64,000 bases of DNA, taken from the NCBI GenBank assembly GCA_027339745.1, contig DAHWNW010000001.1, positions 124,001 through 188,000 of the forward strand, given 5' to 3'. Shown in pieces: positions 35,556-44,336 of this stretch. The DNA is from Nitrososphaerota archaeon. Its GTDB lineage: Archaea; Thermoproteota; Nitrososphaeria; Nitrososphaerales; Gagatemarchaeaceae. Under the pieces are notes generated by a model. The model saw only the letters and a list, made by a program, of their open reading frames with translations, ran no database searches and was not told where the DNA came from. A program made the position numbers and the translations under genes. The stretch's first letter is position 1; each line of letters opens with the position of its first letter.

Positions 35556-36986
35556 TTAACCAGTCGGGGTGGGAGGGGCGCAATCCGGCGGCCCCGGGTA
35601 CGGGCCGAACCACTTCTCGTAGGCGTTGACGACACGGAGCAGGGTCGCCTCGTCGAAGAGCTTCCCGACCAGCTGGACCCCGAGCGGGGTCCCCCCTACT
35701 ATCCCCGAAGGGACGGAAACAGCCGGGAAGCCGACGTAGTTGAGAGGGAGCGTGAGCCTGTTCAACGCCGAATAGACCGGGACATCCTTCCCCTTCAGGG
35801 AAACGGTGGGCCTTCCTATCTCCGGAGCGGAGATCTGGGTGCATGGGAGCGCGAGGACGTCGAAGTCCTTCATCGAAGCGGCGAGACTCTCCATGTACGA
35901 CGGCCGGGCGTTCACTGCGCCGATGTAGTCGACAGCCCGGATGTCCTTCCCTTGCTCGAGGAGCATCCTGACATCTTCACCGTAGAGCTCCGGGGTCTGC
36001 TGCAGCCACCGGATGTGGAACGCGGTAGCTTCGGCACGCCTGATCGGGACCCATTTCTCGTACATGTCGCTCACCCCGTCCACGTGAGCCTCGGTGACCT
36101 GGCACCCCATCTGACGAAGCCTCGAAAGGAACGCCTCTACGTTAGCCTCTACCGCGGGCTCAAGTGTATCGAAGAAGTACTCCTTGGCCACACCGACCCT
36201 GGCCCGGGAGGAGGCGAATCCGAGGCCCCCGACGTAGTCAGGCGCCGGCTCGTCCGCTGTGGTCATGTCCCCCCGCTCCCCGCCAGCTATCGCCTGCAGG
36301 ACGACAGACGCGTCCCATGCCGACCGAGCGAGTATCCCGACCGTATCCAGAGAACTCGAGAGCGGGACGACCCCCAGCCTGCTCACCCTCCCGTAGGTGG
36401 GTTTGACCCCCAACACCCCGCAGAAGGCCGCGGGGATCCTGACGGACCCGGCTGTGTCAGTCCCGAGCGCCACTGCGGCCAGCCCCGCTGCCACGGCGGC
36501 CGCTGAGCCCCCGCTCGAGCCCCCGGCTATCTTCCGCTGGTCCCACGGGTTCCTCACTGGACCGTAGTGTGGATTTACGCTCGTAGTCCCGGCCGCGAAC
36601 TCATGCAGGTTGGTGGTCCCGAGGATCACCGCCCCGGCTGCCTTCAGCTTTGTCACGACGGGGGCGTCGTACTGCGCCACGTTCCCGGAGAGTATCCTGG
36701 AGCCAGCGGTGCACCTCACCCCTTCGATGTAGATGATGTCCTTGACCGCGACCGGGATCCCGTCGAGGGGGCCGAGGGGCCTTCCTTCCCTGAAGCGGCG
36801 TTCGGACTCGCCTGCCGCCTTCAGGGCCGAGTCCGCCAAGACAGTTATGAAGCAGTTCAGCCTTCTGTTGCATGCTTCGATGCGCTTCAGGTATGCGCGG
36901 ACCACCGCCGTAGGCAAGGCGGCGCCCGACCTGTAGGCTGCGCCAAGTTCCATGATGGGCCCCGATTCCTTCGACTCGACCGCCAT
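35556..36986 (-). CDS. Amidase (GatA-like signature family)
   Basis: PLDGIPVAVKDII, KIAGGSSGGSAAAVAAGLAAVALGTDTAGSVRIPAAFCGVLGVKPT; start set at MAVESKESG. Confidence 0.93.
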   Translation of the reverse strand: MAVESKESGPIMELGAAYRSGAALPTAVVRAYLKRIEACNRRLNCFITVLADSALKAAGESERRFREGRPLGPLDGIPVAVKDIIYIEGVRCTAGSRILSGNVAQYDAPVVTKLKAAGAVILGTTNLHEFAAGTTSVNPHYGPVRNPWDQRKIAGGSSGGSAAAVAAGLAAVALGTDTAGSVRIPAAFCGVLGVKPTYGRVSRLGVVPLSSSLDTVGILARSAWDASVVLQAIAGGERGDMTTADEPAPDYVGGLGFASSRARVGVAKEYFFDTLEPAVEANVEAFLSRLRQMGCQVTEAHVDGVSDMYEKWVPIRRAEATAFHIRWLQQTPELYGEDVRMLLEQGKDIRAVDYIGAVNARPSYMESLAASMKDFDVLALPCTQISAPEIGRPTVSLKGKDVPVYSALNRLTLPLNYVGFPAVSVPSGIVGGTPLGVQLVGKLFDEATLLRVVNAYEKWFGPYPGPPDCAPPTPTG

Positions 36987-37003
36987 TCCAGACAAGAACC
37001 CCC

Positions 37004-37465
37004 CTAGCGCCAGCGGTCGAACGCTGGGTGCCCCTCCCTGACGGCGACGAAGACCCCCGTCATGGCGGCGGTGACAGCGCCGTCGGCCCTCAGCTCCCCG
37101 GAGACGTAGACCCTGCTTCCCTCTGTCTTCGTCGCCCATGCGGCCAGGTGCCACGGTCTGTCGATCGGCGTCGGCTTCAGGAACTTCACCGTATACTCGG
37201 CCGTCACTGTCCCAGGCGGAGCCTTGATCCCCCTGGCCTTCATCAGCGCGTAGGCGGCCGTCCAGTTGCCGTGGCAGTCCATGAGCACGGAGATGATCCC
37301 TCCGCTGCCATACCCCCCGAATGCGACGTGTTCTGGCCTGGGAGACCAGTCAGCGACCACTGATTCGCCTGCGGGGACGCTCTTCAGCCTGAGCCCAAGT
37401 TCGTTCTTGGGACCGCAGCCGAAGCAGACGCCGTTGGGGGCGTAGGCGTCTTGGAGACTTTCCAT
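37004..37465 (-). CDS. PaaI/hotdog-fold thioesterase
   Basis: CFGCGPKNELGLRLKS...FGGYGSGGIISVLMDCHGNWTAAYAL. Confidence 0.85.
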   Translation of the reverse strand: MESLQDAYAPNGVCFGCGPKNELGLRLKSVPAGESVVADWSPRPEHVAFGGYGSGGIISVLMDCHGNWTAAYALMKARGIKAPPGTVTAEYTVKFLKPTPIDRPWHLAAWATKTEGSRVYVSGELRADGAVTAAMTGVFVAVREGHPAFDRWR

Positions 37466-37600
37466 GCGCTCAGCGCCCCAGGATCGGCGCGCGACGGGAC
37501 ATGCGGCTCTGGGGTCTGTTACCGATAAAAGAGTTTGCTGCCGTTGGTCCGGTATCCGGCAACAATTTTACGCGCCGGACGCGGGGGCGCAGGGGAAGAG

Positions 37601-39184
37601 TTGTCTGAGGTGGATAGCGACCAGCGGCTGGACATCGGTACCAAGGCCGACGGCCCCTTCTCTGTCGACGCCAACGTCGTGGCCACAGGAAGGACATGCG
37701 TCCTGGGGAGCAGCGGGAGCGGGAAGAGCTACGCTGTCGGCGTGATCTGCGAGGAGCTCTGCAGGAACGGCGTCCCGTTCGCCATAGTTGACACCGAGGG
37801 AGAGCACACCGGGCTCAAGGACAAGTTCGACGCAATCTGGGTCGGGGAGGAGGCAGGAGGAGACATCTCTTGGGAGGGGCTCGACCTCGAGGACCTGGCG
37901 AGGCAAGCCCCCGACATCTCGCCACTCATCCTCGACGTCTCCGAAGTTCAAGACCCGAAGGAGAAGATAGCGAGATTCATGGAAGGGCTCTATAGGACCC
38001 TCACAGATAGGAGGACCCCTTACCTGGTGGTGGTTGAAGAGGCGGACAAGTTCATCCCGCAGCTCGGGGAGCGATCCCCCATATTCGGCGAGGTCGCGAG
38101 AAGGGGGAGGAAGAGAGGCCTCGGGCTGATGGTCTGCTCCCAGCGCCCGTCCCTTGTGGACAAGAACGTGCTCAGCCAGTGCGGTAACCAGCTGATCGGG
38201 AAGCTCATAATCCAGAACGACCTCCAGTCGGTCGCCCAATTCTTCCCTGGTAAGGGGCTCCCAAAGGAGCTCACTACCTTGAAGGCCGGCCAGTTCTTCG
38301 CGATGGGAGGGCTCTCGGCGGTCCCTTCCCTCGTCGCTGTCAGGCGCAGGGTCACCAGGCCCGGCGGCGCGACGCCCTCGCTGGCCAGGAGGGTGGTGAA
38401 GCCGTACCACAGGCCGGGCGGACCCATCGCCCCGTCCGAGGGTGGAGATGGGAGGGGCCCTCCTAGAGTGGACGAGGTGCTGGGCCTGAATTCCACAGTG
38501 AGGGTCGACGACATCCCATTCATGGTGAAGAGGGGGAGGGCCTTCGGCATCTTCGGCCAGAAGGAGACGGTGACAGAAGTAACCCCTGAGTTCAGGACGC
38601 TCGTCCAGGTCGGCGTGAAGCTCAGGCGCGGGCTGCTCAAACGCAGGTTCCAGACGGTGTACGCCTACTTGGATGGCGCCTCGGGGAGGCTCGCCTGGTT
38701 GGGGAGGGGGCTCGGGGTAGCGACCGGTTTCGAGAAGCTCCTTGGCCTGTCCACTCTTCAGGTCGAGGTCCTCAGGGAGCTGACCCCCGACGGCGACGTC
38801 AGCGCCCTCGACGTGGCGAGCGAGGTAGGCGAATCAAGAGCGGCTACGTCCAGGGCCCTCGCCGCCCTGAACGGGAAGCGGCTGGTTAGGACCGCGACGA
38901 TAGGGAAGAGGAAGCTCTACAGGCGCCTTGTCGACCTCCCCTCTGTCCCATCCGCGACTACCCCCCTCGAGCTTGCGCCGGTCGACCTCGCGGGCGCGAA
39001 AGTCGCGCAGCCGAAGATCAAAGAGTCTGAAGTGAGGGAGGTTGTGAAGGGGCTATGGGAAGGCGCTGATGTTGACAGCTTCGAGCCCTTCGTCTACCCA
39101 CTGTTCAGAGTCGAACTGGTCGCGAGGAGGAGGCGCAGGCAGGTCATGATCGACGGCCGGAGCGGGAAAGAGCTCGTGTTCTAG
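37601..39184 (+). CDS. HerA/DUF87-like ATPase with C-terminal winged-helix domain
   Basis: Walker A VLGSSGSGKSYAVGVI; PYLVVVEEADKFIP; VARRGRKRGLGLMVCSQRPSLVDKNVLSQCGNQLIGKL; start at TTG 37601. Confidence 0.88.
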   Translation: MSEVDSDQRLDIGTKADGPFSVDANVVATGRTCVLGSSGSGKSYAVGVICEELCRNGVPFAIVDTEGEHTGLKDKFDAIWVGEEAGGDISWEGLDLEDLARQAPDISPLILDVSEVQDPKEKIARFMEGLYRTLTDRRTPYLVVVEEADKFIPQLGERSPIFGEVARRGRKRGLGLMVCSQRPSLVDKNVLSQCGNQLIGKLIIQNDLQSVAQFFPGKGLPKELTTLKAGQFFAMGGLSAVPSLVAVRRRVTRPGGATPSLARRVVKPYHRPGGPIAPSEGGDGRGPPRVDEVLGLNSTVRVDDIPFMVKRGRAFGIFGQKETVTEVTPEFRTLVQVGVKLRRGLLKRRFQTVYAYLDGASGRLAWLGRGLGVATGFEKLLGLSTLQVEVLRELTPDGDVSALDVASEVGESRAATSRALAALNGKRLVRTATIGKRKLYRRLVDLPSVPSATTPLELAPVDLAGAKVAQPKIKESEVREVVKGLWEGADVDSFEPFVYPLFRVELVARRRRRQVMIDGRSGKELVF

Positions 39185-39879
39185 CCCGCCCCGCCGAAGC
39201 TCTCCATGATCTTGACCCCCGAACTTGTCCCGAGCCTGTCGGCTCCCGCGTTCAGCATTTCAAGCGCCTTCTCGACGGTCCCTATCCCTCCGGCCGCCTT
39301 CACCTTCACCTTCGCTGAGACTGTCTTCCTGAGCAGGGCGACGTCCTCCTTCGTCGCTCCCCCGGACCCGAACCCCGTGGACGTCTTTACGAAGTCGGCC
39401 CCTGCCCTCTCCGCCAGCAGCGCCCCCCGGACCTTCTCACCCTCGTCCAGGTAGCAGCATTCTAGAATCACCTTGAGGATGACCCCCCTGCCGCGGCAGA
39501 GCTCAGAGAGGCTCCCTATCTCGCTGGAGAACGCCCCGTCGTCCCCTGACTTCAGAGCGCCTATGTTGCAGACCATGTCGAGCTCCTGCGCGCCGTCTTC
39601 GATCGCCTTCCTTGCCTCCGCCAGCTTCACCTCGTGAGTGCTGGTCCCGTGAGGGAAGCTCACCACGGCCGACACCCTGCTCCCGCTCCCCCGGAGCGTG
39701 AGCGCGGCGCGCCTGACATGAACCGGGCTGACGCAGACGCTCCAGAACCCATAACGGATCGCCTCCGAGCAGAGGGCATCTATGTCGGCGGTCGTGGTCG
39801 TCGGTCTAAGCGCCGTGTGGTCGATCAGGCGGGCGAGATCGGACCTGGGCAGGCGGGCCGCGCGTTCTGGGCTTGACAT
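39181..39879 (-). CDS. deoC: Deoxyribose-phosphate aldolase
   Basis: LIDHTALRPTTT, VSAVVSFPHGTSTHEVKLAEARKAI, FVKTSTGFGSGGAT, KAAGGIGTVEKALEML. Confidence 0.95.
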   Translation of the reverse strand: MSSPERAARLPRSDLARLIDHTALRPTTTTADIDALCSEAIRYGFWSVCVSPVHVRRAALTLRGSGSRVSAVVSFPHGTSTHEVKLAEARKAIEDGAQELDMVCNIGALKSGDDGAFSSEIGSLSELCRGRGVILKVILECCYLDEGEKVRGALLAERAGADFVKTSTGFGSGGATKEDVALLRKTVSAKVKVKAAGGIGTVEKALEMLNAGADRLGTSSGVKIMESFGGAG

Positions 39880-40014
39880 GCCCTCCGAGGCAGCGGGCGG
39901 GCTGAGATAAAGTGGGCCCCTCGCCCCCTGGTCAGAGGGGAGCCGGCGCCGACGTCTTCTCAGCGGCGGGAAATGTAGTATCGTCTTAAATCTGAGGACT
40001 TAGAAAACAAATCC

Positions 40015-40209
40015 ATGAGGGAGAGGAGGAGCCTCGAAAAGGGGCGCCTGCCGAGTTCGACCTACGAGCTCTGGCTCGAGCGTCAGACCCCAGAGCGCCG
40101 CAAAGAGGGCCATAGGGAGCCTCCCGTAGACCTGTTCGAGGGTTGGCTGGAGCAGCAGGTGAAGACGATCGCCAGAAGGAGCGCTAAGCGGACGCTCGTG
40201 GATGCTTGA
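40015..40209 (+). CDS. Small basic hypothetical protein
   Basis: 64 aa; TTAAATC TATA-like element upstream. Confidence 0.5.
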   Translation: MRERRSLEKGRLPSSTYELWLERQTPERRKEGHREPPVDLFEGWLEQQVKTIARRSAKRTLVDA

Positions 40210-40240
40210 GCCTCCGCCCGTTTAGGATCTTCGGGCCGGT

Positions 40241-40256
40241 TTCTCAACGTTGAGAA
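40241..40256. promoter_or_regulatory. 16-bp perfect palindrome TTCTCAACGTTGAGAA upstream of CBS gene
   Basis: Direct sequence; 13 nt before TTTAATA TATA-like element. Confidence 0.7.
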
Positions 40257-40304
40257 TTGTAACCCCGGTTTAATATGCTGAAGCGCCAGTTGGGAGAGCT
40301 GGAC

Positions 40305-41120
40305 ATGATGTCGCAGAACCACATGGGGCCACTTGCGAAGGACTTCATGGGGCGAGGCGTCATCACCGTGTATCAAGAGTCGAAGGTCGGGAAGGCAGTA
40401 CGCGCAATGGACGAGCACGACATCGGCAGCGTCGTTGTCCTGGACAACCTCGGCCCTTGCGGCGTGTTCACCGAAAGGGACCTGCTTAGCAGGGTCCTTG
40501 CAAGGGGGAAGGATCCGGAAGACACTGTGGTCTCGGAGGTGGCCTCACCCCGGTTCCCGTCTATCGAGTCGACCAAGACGCTCGAGGAGGCGGCGGGCGC
40601 CATGATATCCAAGAAGAGCAGACTGATGGTCTTTGAGGGGGCAGGTCTGGTGGGCATCATCACCCCCACTGACCTGGTCAGGGCCATAAAAGACGCCGAC
40701 AAGGACTTCTCGATCCTGAAGGTCATGTCTACCGAAGTCGTTACCGCCATGCCTGAGACTCCAATCGATGTGGTGGTAAGAGTAATGGATGAAAAGAAGG
40801 TCGGGAGCGTCCTGCTCTCCGAAGACGGCAGATGGACCGGGATATTCACCGAAAGGGACCTTGTAAGGAGGATAGTCGCGCGGAGGGAGAGGCTCGACAC
40901 TCCGGTGGCGGCCGCTGCCACCAAGCCCCTGGTCATGGCGGAGCCAAGCATACTCGGCAGGGAGGCCGCCCGGGTGATGGCCGCCCACAAGTTCAAGCGC
41001 CTGCCTCTTTCTCTCGATGGCGAGGGGGTCGGCGTGGTGACCGCCAGGGACATCGTCGAAGCCTTCGCCAACGCCGACAGGCCAAGGGCTCCCCGCGTCG
41101 ACTGGGTCCAGTGGAACTAA
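40305..41120 (+). CDS. CBS-domain protein with four CBS repeats
   Basis: Four CBS-type segments (DFMGRGVITVYQESKVGKAVRAMDEHDIGSVVVLD, ...); start moved to ATGATG because TATA overlaps the track start at 40275. Confidence 0.88.
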   Translation: MMSQNHMGPLAKDFMGRGVITVYQESKVGKAVRAMDEHDIGSVVVLDNLGPCGVFTERDLLSRVLARGKDPEDTVVSEVASPRFPSIESTKTLEEAAGAMISKKSRLMVFEGAGLVGIITPTDLVRAIKDADKDFSILKVMSTEVVTAMPETPIDVVVRVMDEKKVGSVLLSEDGRWTGIFTERDLVRRIVARRERLDTPVAAAATKPLVMAEPSILGREAARVMAAHKFKRLPLSLDGEGVGVVTARDIVEAFANADRPRAPRVDWVQWN

Positions 41121-41129
41121 GACTCCGGC

Positions 41130-41507
41130 TCAGATGGCGACCGACAGCCGCGTGTTGGCTCGGATCACGGCCTCCAGCCTCTCGGGCCCTACCTCCGACG
41201 CCTCGAACCTGACCCGGGCGACAGGCCTCGTGATCCTGATCATCTTCGTAATGTCAGAGGGGGTCCCCAGTACGACAGCGTCGCACTCTACGGCGTTGAT
41301 GCTCTTCTCCAGCTCCATGAGCTGCTCGTCGCTGTAGCCGAGGGCGGGCAGGACCTTACCCAACTTCGGGAACCTGTCGAAGGCGTTCCTGATGGAACCG
41401 ACCGCAGCGGGCCTCGGGTCCACCAATGTCCCACCGGCCTCCCTCGCAGCGACAGCCCCCGCCCTCATGCCGGCCTGCTCGATCTCGACCACCGGAGTCT
41501 CTTCCAT
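41130..41507 (-). pseudogene. C-terminal fragment of cyclic 2,3-diphosphoglycerate synthetase-like GTPase
   Basis: IRNAFDRFPKLGKVLPALGYSDEQLMELEKSINAVECDAVVLGTPSDITKMIRITRPVARVRFE matches the recalled family C-terminus; the GTPase part is absent upstream, where a tRNA gene lies. Confidence 0.6.
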
Positions 41508-41597
41508 CGCAGGGCGCCGCGTAGACGGTGGTCGCCATGTCCATGCCCGCGCCCGCGTCGTTCGACGCCTGGCGTGCGAGGACTGGTTCGAGGCAGG

Positions 41598-41695
41598 CGC
41601 CGGGTGTAGGATTCGAACCCACGCGACCGATGACGGTCACGGGCTTGCTTGCGGCAGACTCAAGGCCCGCGCATTAACCGCTCTGCCAACCCGGC
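41598..41695 (-). tRNA. tRNA-Ser(TGA) with 13-nt intron (41646..41658)
   Basis: Acceptor GCCGGGT/ACCCGGC, D stem GCA/TGC, anticodon stem CGGGC/GCCCG, variable arm GACCG/CGGTC, T arm GTGGG-TTCGAAT-CCTAC, discriminator G, no encoded CCA. Confidence 0.93.
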
Positions 41696-41757
41696 CCAGT
41701 TCTTGGCGCCCTGCGGCTCGCTTCTTATGCTTTAGCAGGGGGCGGGTTCATAAGCCG

Positions 41758-42621
41758 ATGGAGCAGCGCCACGCCATGGGTCCCATAGTCCGCCGGGCAA
41801 GACCTTCCGACAAGGAGCCACTGATGAGTTTCATCAAGGACGTCTGGGGAGGACACGACTACATCCCAAGCGTGTGGGATGAGTGGGTCAGGGACGAGAC
41901 AGACATGATGTATGTGGTTGAGCTCGACGGCGTCCCGGTAGGGATGAACAGGCTGAGGTTCCTCGATGACTCTTCGGCGTGGTTCGAGGGGGTGAGGGTC
42001 CACCCCTTATATCGCGGGAGGGGCCTGGCGACGCTGCTGGGGGAGAACTCCATGGACGTGGCCAGAAGACGGGGGGTAAAGGTCTTCAGGCTGACCAGCG
42101 GGTCGCGGAACAAGACTGCGCACAGGCAGATCGCCAGGATCGGGTTCTCAGAGGTCGCTCGCTTCAGCGTATACAAGCTGGGGAAGGCGACGCCCTCTGG
42201 GAGCGGTGCAGAGCAGGTCGGCATCGGGGCGCTCGACGAGGCCGCGGAGATGGTGCGCGGGTCCCCTGAGTTCAAGGCAGGGCACGGGGTGTACTGGCAC
42301 AACTGGGGGGCGGCCGTGATGACCCCTGAGGTGATCAGGAGGCTCGTCGAGCAAGGGGCGGTCTGGAGGCTCGGCGGCGCGGTGGCGGTCGCCGGGCTCG
42401 GAAGCGAGGGGAGGGATGGATGGGAGGAGGTCGGGTTCATCGGAGGCGAGCCGGCAGACGCGGTCATGCTCGCGAGGTTCATCCTCGGCGGGAGGAAGGA
42501 CGCGGCTGGACGCTGGGTGTTCGTCCCTCAAGGATCCCCCATAGTCCATGCATTACGGACGTCCGGGTTCAGGCGTCACTTCTCGAACATACTGTTCGAA
42601 AGGAAGGCAGCCAAAGGTTAA
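41758..42621 (+). CDS. GNAT-family N-acetyltransferase
   Basis: VHPLYRGRGLATLLGENSMDVARRRGVKVFRLTSGSRNKTAHRQIARIGFSEV. Confidence 0.88.
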   Translation: MEQRHAMGPIVRRARPSDKEPLMSFIKDVWGGHDYIPSVWDEWVRDETDMMYVVELDGVPVGMNRLRFLDDSSAWFEGVRVHPLYRGRGLATLLGENSMDVARRRGVKVFRLTSGSRNKTAHRQIARIGFSEVARFSVYKLGKATPSGSGAEQVGIGALDEAAEMVRGSPEFKAGHGVYWHNWGAAVMTPEVIRRLVEQGAVWRLGGAVAVAGLGSEGRDGWEEVGFIGGEPADAVMLARFILGGRKDAAGRWVFVPQGSPIVHALRTSGFRRHFSNILFERKAAKG

Positions 42622-42647
42622 TTCGCTCGACAGCGGCCCGGCCGAGT

Positions 42648-43535
42648 ATGGAAAGTGGAAGCAAGGTGACGGTGTTGGGTGCGGGCCTGATGGGGCACGG
42701 GATAGCGCAGGTCGCGTCCCAGGTGGGAAAGTTCGAAGTCTCGATACTGGACGTCGAACGTAGCTACCTGGACAGGGGGATGAAGATGATCGGGGACTCC
42801 ATAGGCAAGTTCGTGGAGAAGGGGAGGCTGGCAAAGGACGAGGGGGAGGCCGCGTTGAAGCGGATCCACCCCACCCTCGACTTGTCTGAGGCGTTGGAGG
42901 GGAGCAACCTTGTGATGGAAGCAGCAACGGAGGACCCCAAGCTCAAGCTGGACCTATACAGGAAGGTATCCCAACTGGCGGGGGAGGAGACGGTGCTCGC
43001 GTCCAACACATCTTCCATCAGCATCACCCTCCTCGGCTCGGCGACGAAGAAGCCGGAGAACGTCTGCGGGATGCACTTCTTCAACCCCCCGCAGCTGATG
43101 CCGCTCGTCGAAGTTATCAGGGGGAACAAGACGTCAGACGCGACCGTCGGCCGGGTGAAGGAGGTCTCGGCCAGGTTGGGGAAGGAGACGGTGCTCTGCA
43201 AGAAGGATTCGCCGGGGTTCATAGTGAACAGGATCCTGGTCCCCGCGCTGAACGAGGCGATCTTCCTTGTCCATGAAGGGGTCGCTGACCCGGAGGACAT
43301 CGACAAGGCTGTCAAGCTGGGCCTCAACTGGCCAATGGGCCCACTCCAGCTCCTGGACTACGTCGGCCTCGACACGACGTTGAACATCACGCAGGTGTTC
43401 ATGAACGAGTTCGAGGACTCGAAATACCGCCCGAGTCCCCTCCTAAAAGAGATGGTGAGGGCCGGGTTGAATGGGAGGAAGAGCGGCAGGGGGTTCTATG
43501 AGTGGGGTTCCCCCAGCGCTACGAAGTCGAAGTGA
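42648..43535 (+). CDS. 3-hydroxyacyl-CoA (3-hydroxybutyryl-CoA) dehydrogenase
   Basis: VTVLGAGLMGHGIAQV; ASNTSSISITLLGSATKKPENVCGMHFFNPPQLMPLVEVI. Confidence 0.95.
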   Translation: MESGSKVTVLGAGLMGHGIAQVASQVGKFEVSILDVERSYLDRGMKMIGDSIGKFVEKGRLAKDEGEAALKRIHPTLDLSEALEGSNLVMEAATEDPKLKLDLYRKVSQLAGEETVLASNTSSISITLLGSATKKPENVCGMHFFNPPQLMPLVEVIRGNKTSDATVGRVKEVSARLGKETVLCKKDSPGFIVNRILVPALNEAIFLVHEGVADPEDIDKAVKLGLNWPMGPLQLLDYVGLDTTLNITQVFMNEFEDSKYRPSPLLKEMVRAGLNGRKSGRGFYEWGSPSATKSK

Positions 43536-43926
43536 GCCTTTCCTTCAGGTCTGGCGGGAACGGTATCTTCGCCCCTTTCAGGTCTGTGAGTACGTGGACA
43601 GTGTGCCCTGTCGCCAGAAGCGACCTCTCCGGGATCTTGTAGACCTCGTTCTCGAACCTGATGCTGCTATTGCCTACAGAGGCGACCTTCGTCTTGACCA
43701 GTACCTCGTCGTCGAAGCGGGCGGGGGCCCTGTAGTCCGCGTGGGCCTGTACGACGGGGAACGCCAAGCCGCGCCGGACCCATTCCACGTATCCGAGACC
43801 GTGGTCCCGGAGCAGCCCGACCCTCCCCACCTCAAACCAGGTCAGGAACTTCGCGTAGTAGACCACGCCCATGGTGTCCGTCTCCTCGAACCTGACCCGG
43901 AGCCTCTGCTCATGCCACTCTGCCAC
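43519..43926 (-). CDS. YbgC-type 4-hydroxybenzoyl-CoA thioesterase family
   Basis: VRFEETDTMGVVYYAKFLTWFEVGRVGLLR. Confidence 0.92.
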   Translation of the reverse strand: MAEWHEQRLRVRFEETDTMGVVYYAKFLTWFEVGRVGLLRDHGLGYVEWVRRGLAFPVVQAHADYRAPARFDDEVLVKTKVASVGNSSIRFENEVYKIPERSLLATGHTVHVLTDLKGAKIPFPPDLKERLTSTS

Positions 43927-44020
43927 GGGACCGAGGGCGAGAGGGCCTCCCTTTAACGAGTACTCGAACCCGGTCTGAAAACCCTAAATAGGGTGAGAGA
44001 AGGCTCGTCTTTCGAGAATC

Positions 44021-44227
44021 ATGAACAGGAACCTGGTACTCATAGGCGGAGTTCTAGCCCTGATCGGACTGTTCGTCAACGTGGCGGTCGACCTAGACAA
44101 CGTCTACGACATGACAACATCCACGCTGTGGCTGCTGACGGTCATCGTCGTCTTCGCAGGCGCCTTCCTCGGCGGCAAGAAGAGCGGATCTGCCGCTCCA
44201 AGTGCCTCAGGGACGGCGGGTCAGTAG
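44021..44227 (+). CDS. Small two-TM membrane protein
   Basis: 68 aa; CCTAAATAGG TATA-like element about 35 nt upstream. Confidence 0.6.
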   Translation: MNRNLVLIGGVLALIGLFVNVAVDLDNVYDMTTSTLWLLTVIVVFAGAFLGGKKSGSAAPSASGTAGQ

Positions 44228-44336
44228 AAGACCTGATCCTCCTCGAATAGCCTGGCACGTCAACACGCGGTGCTGGCGTGCCACTCCAGGATTTTGTCGC
44301 AGGAGTTAATACAAACCAGCCTCGCCCCAAACGCCC

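Noticed and set aside
42553-42927. Long antisense ORFs opposite the beta-oxidation and other core genes
   Set aside because: Mirror ORFs typical of high-GC coding sequence; the opposite strand carries clear protein families.
43966-43980. CTCGAACCCGGT resembling a tRNA T-loop
   Set aside because: No acceptor, anticodon or D-arm pairing could be found around it.
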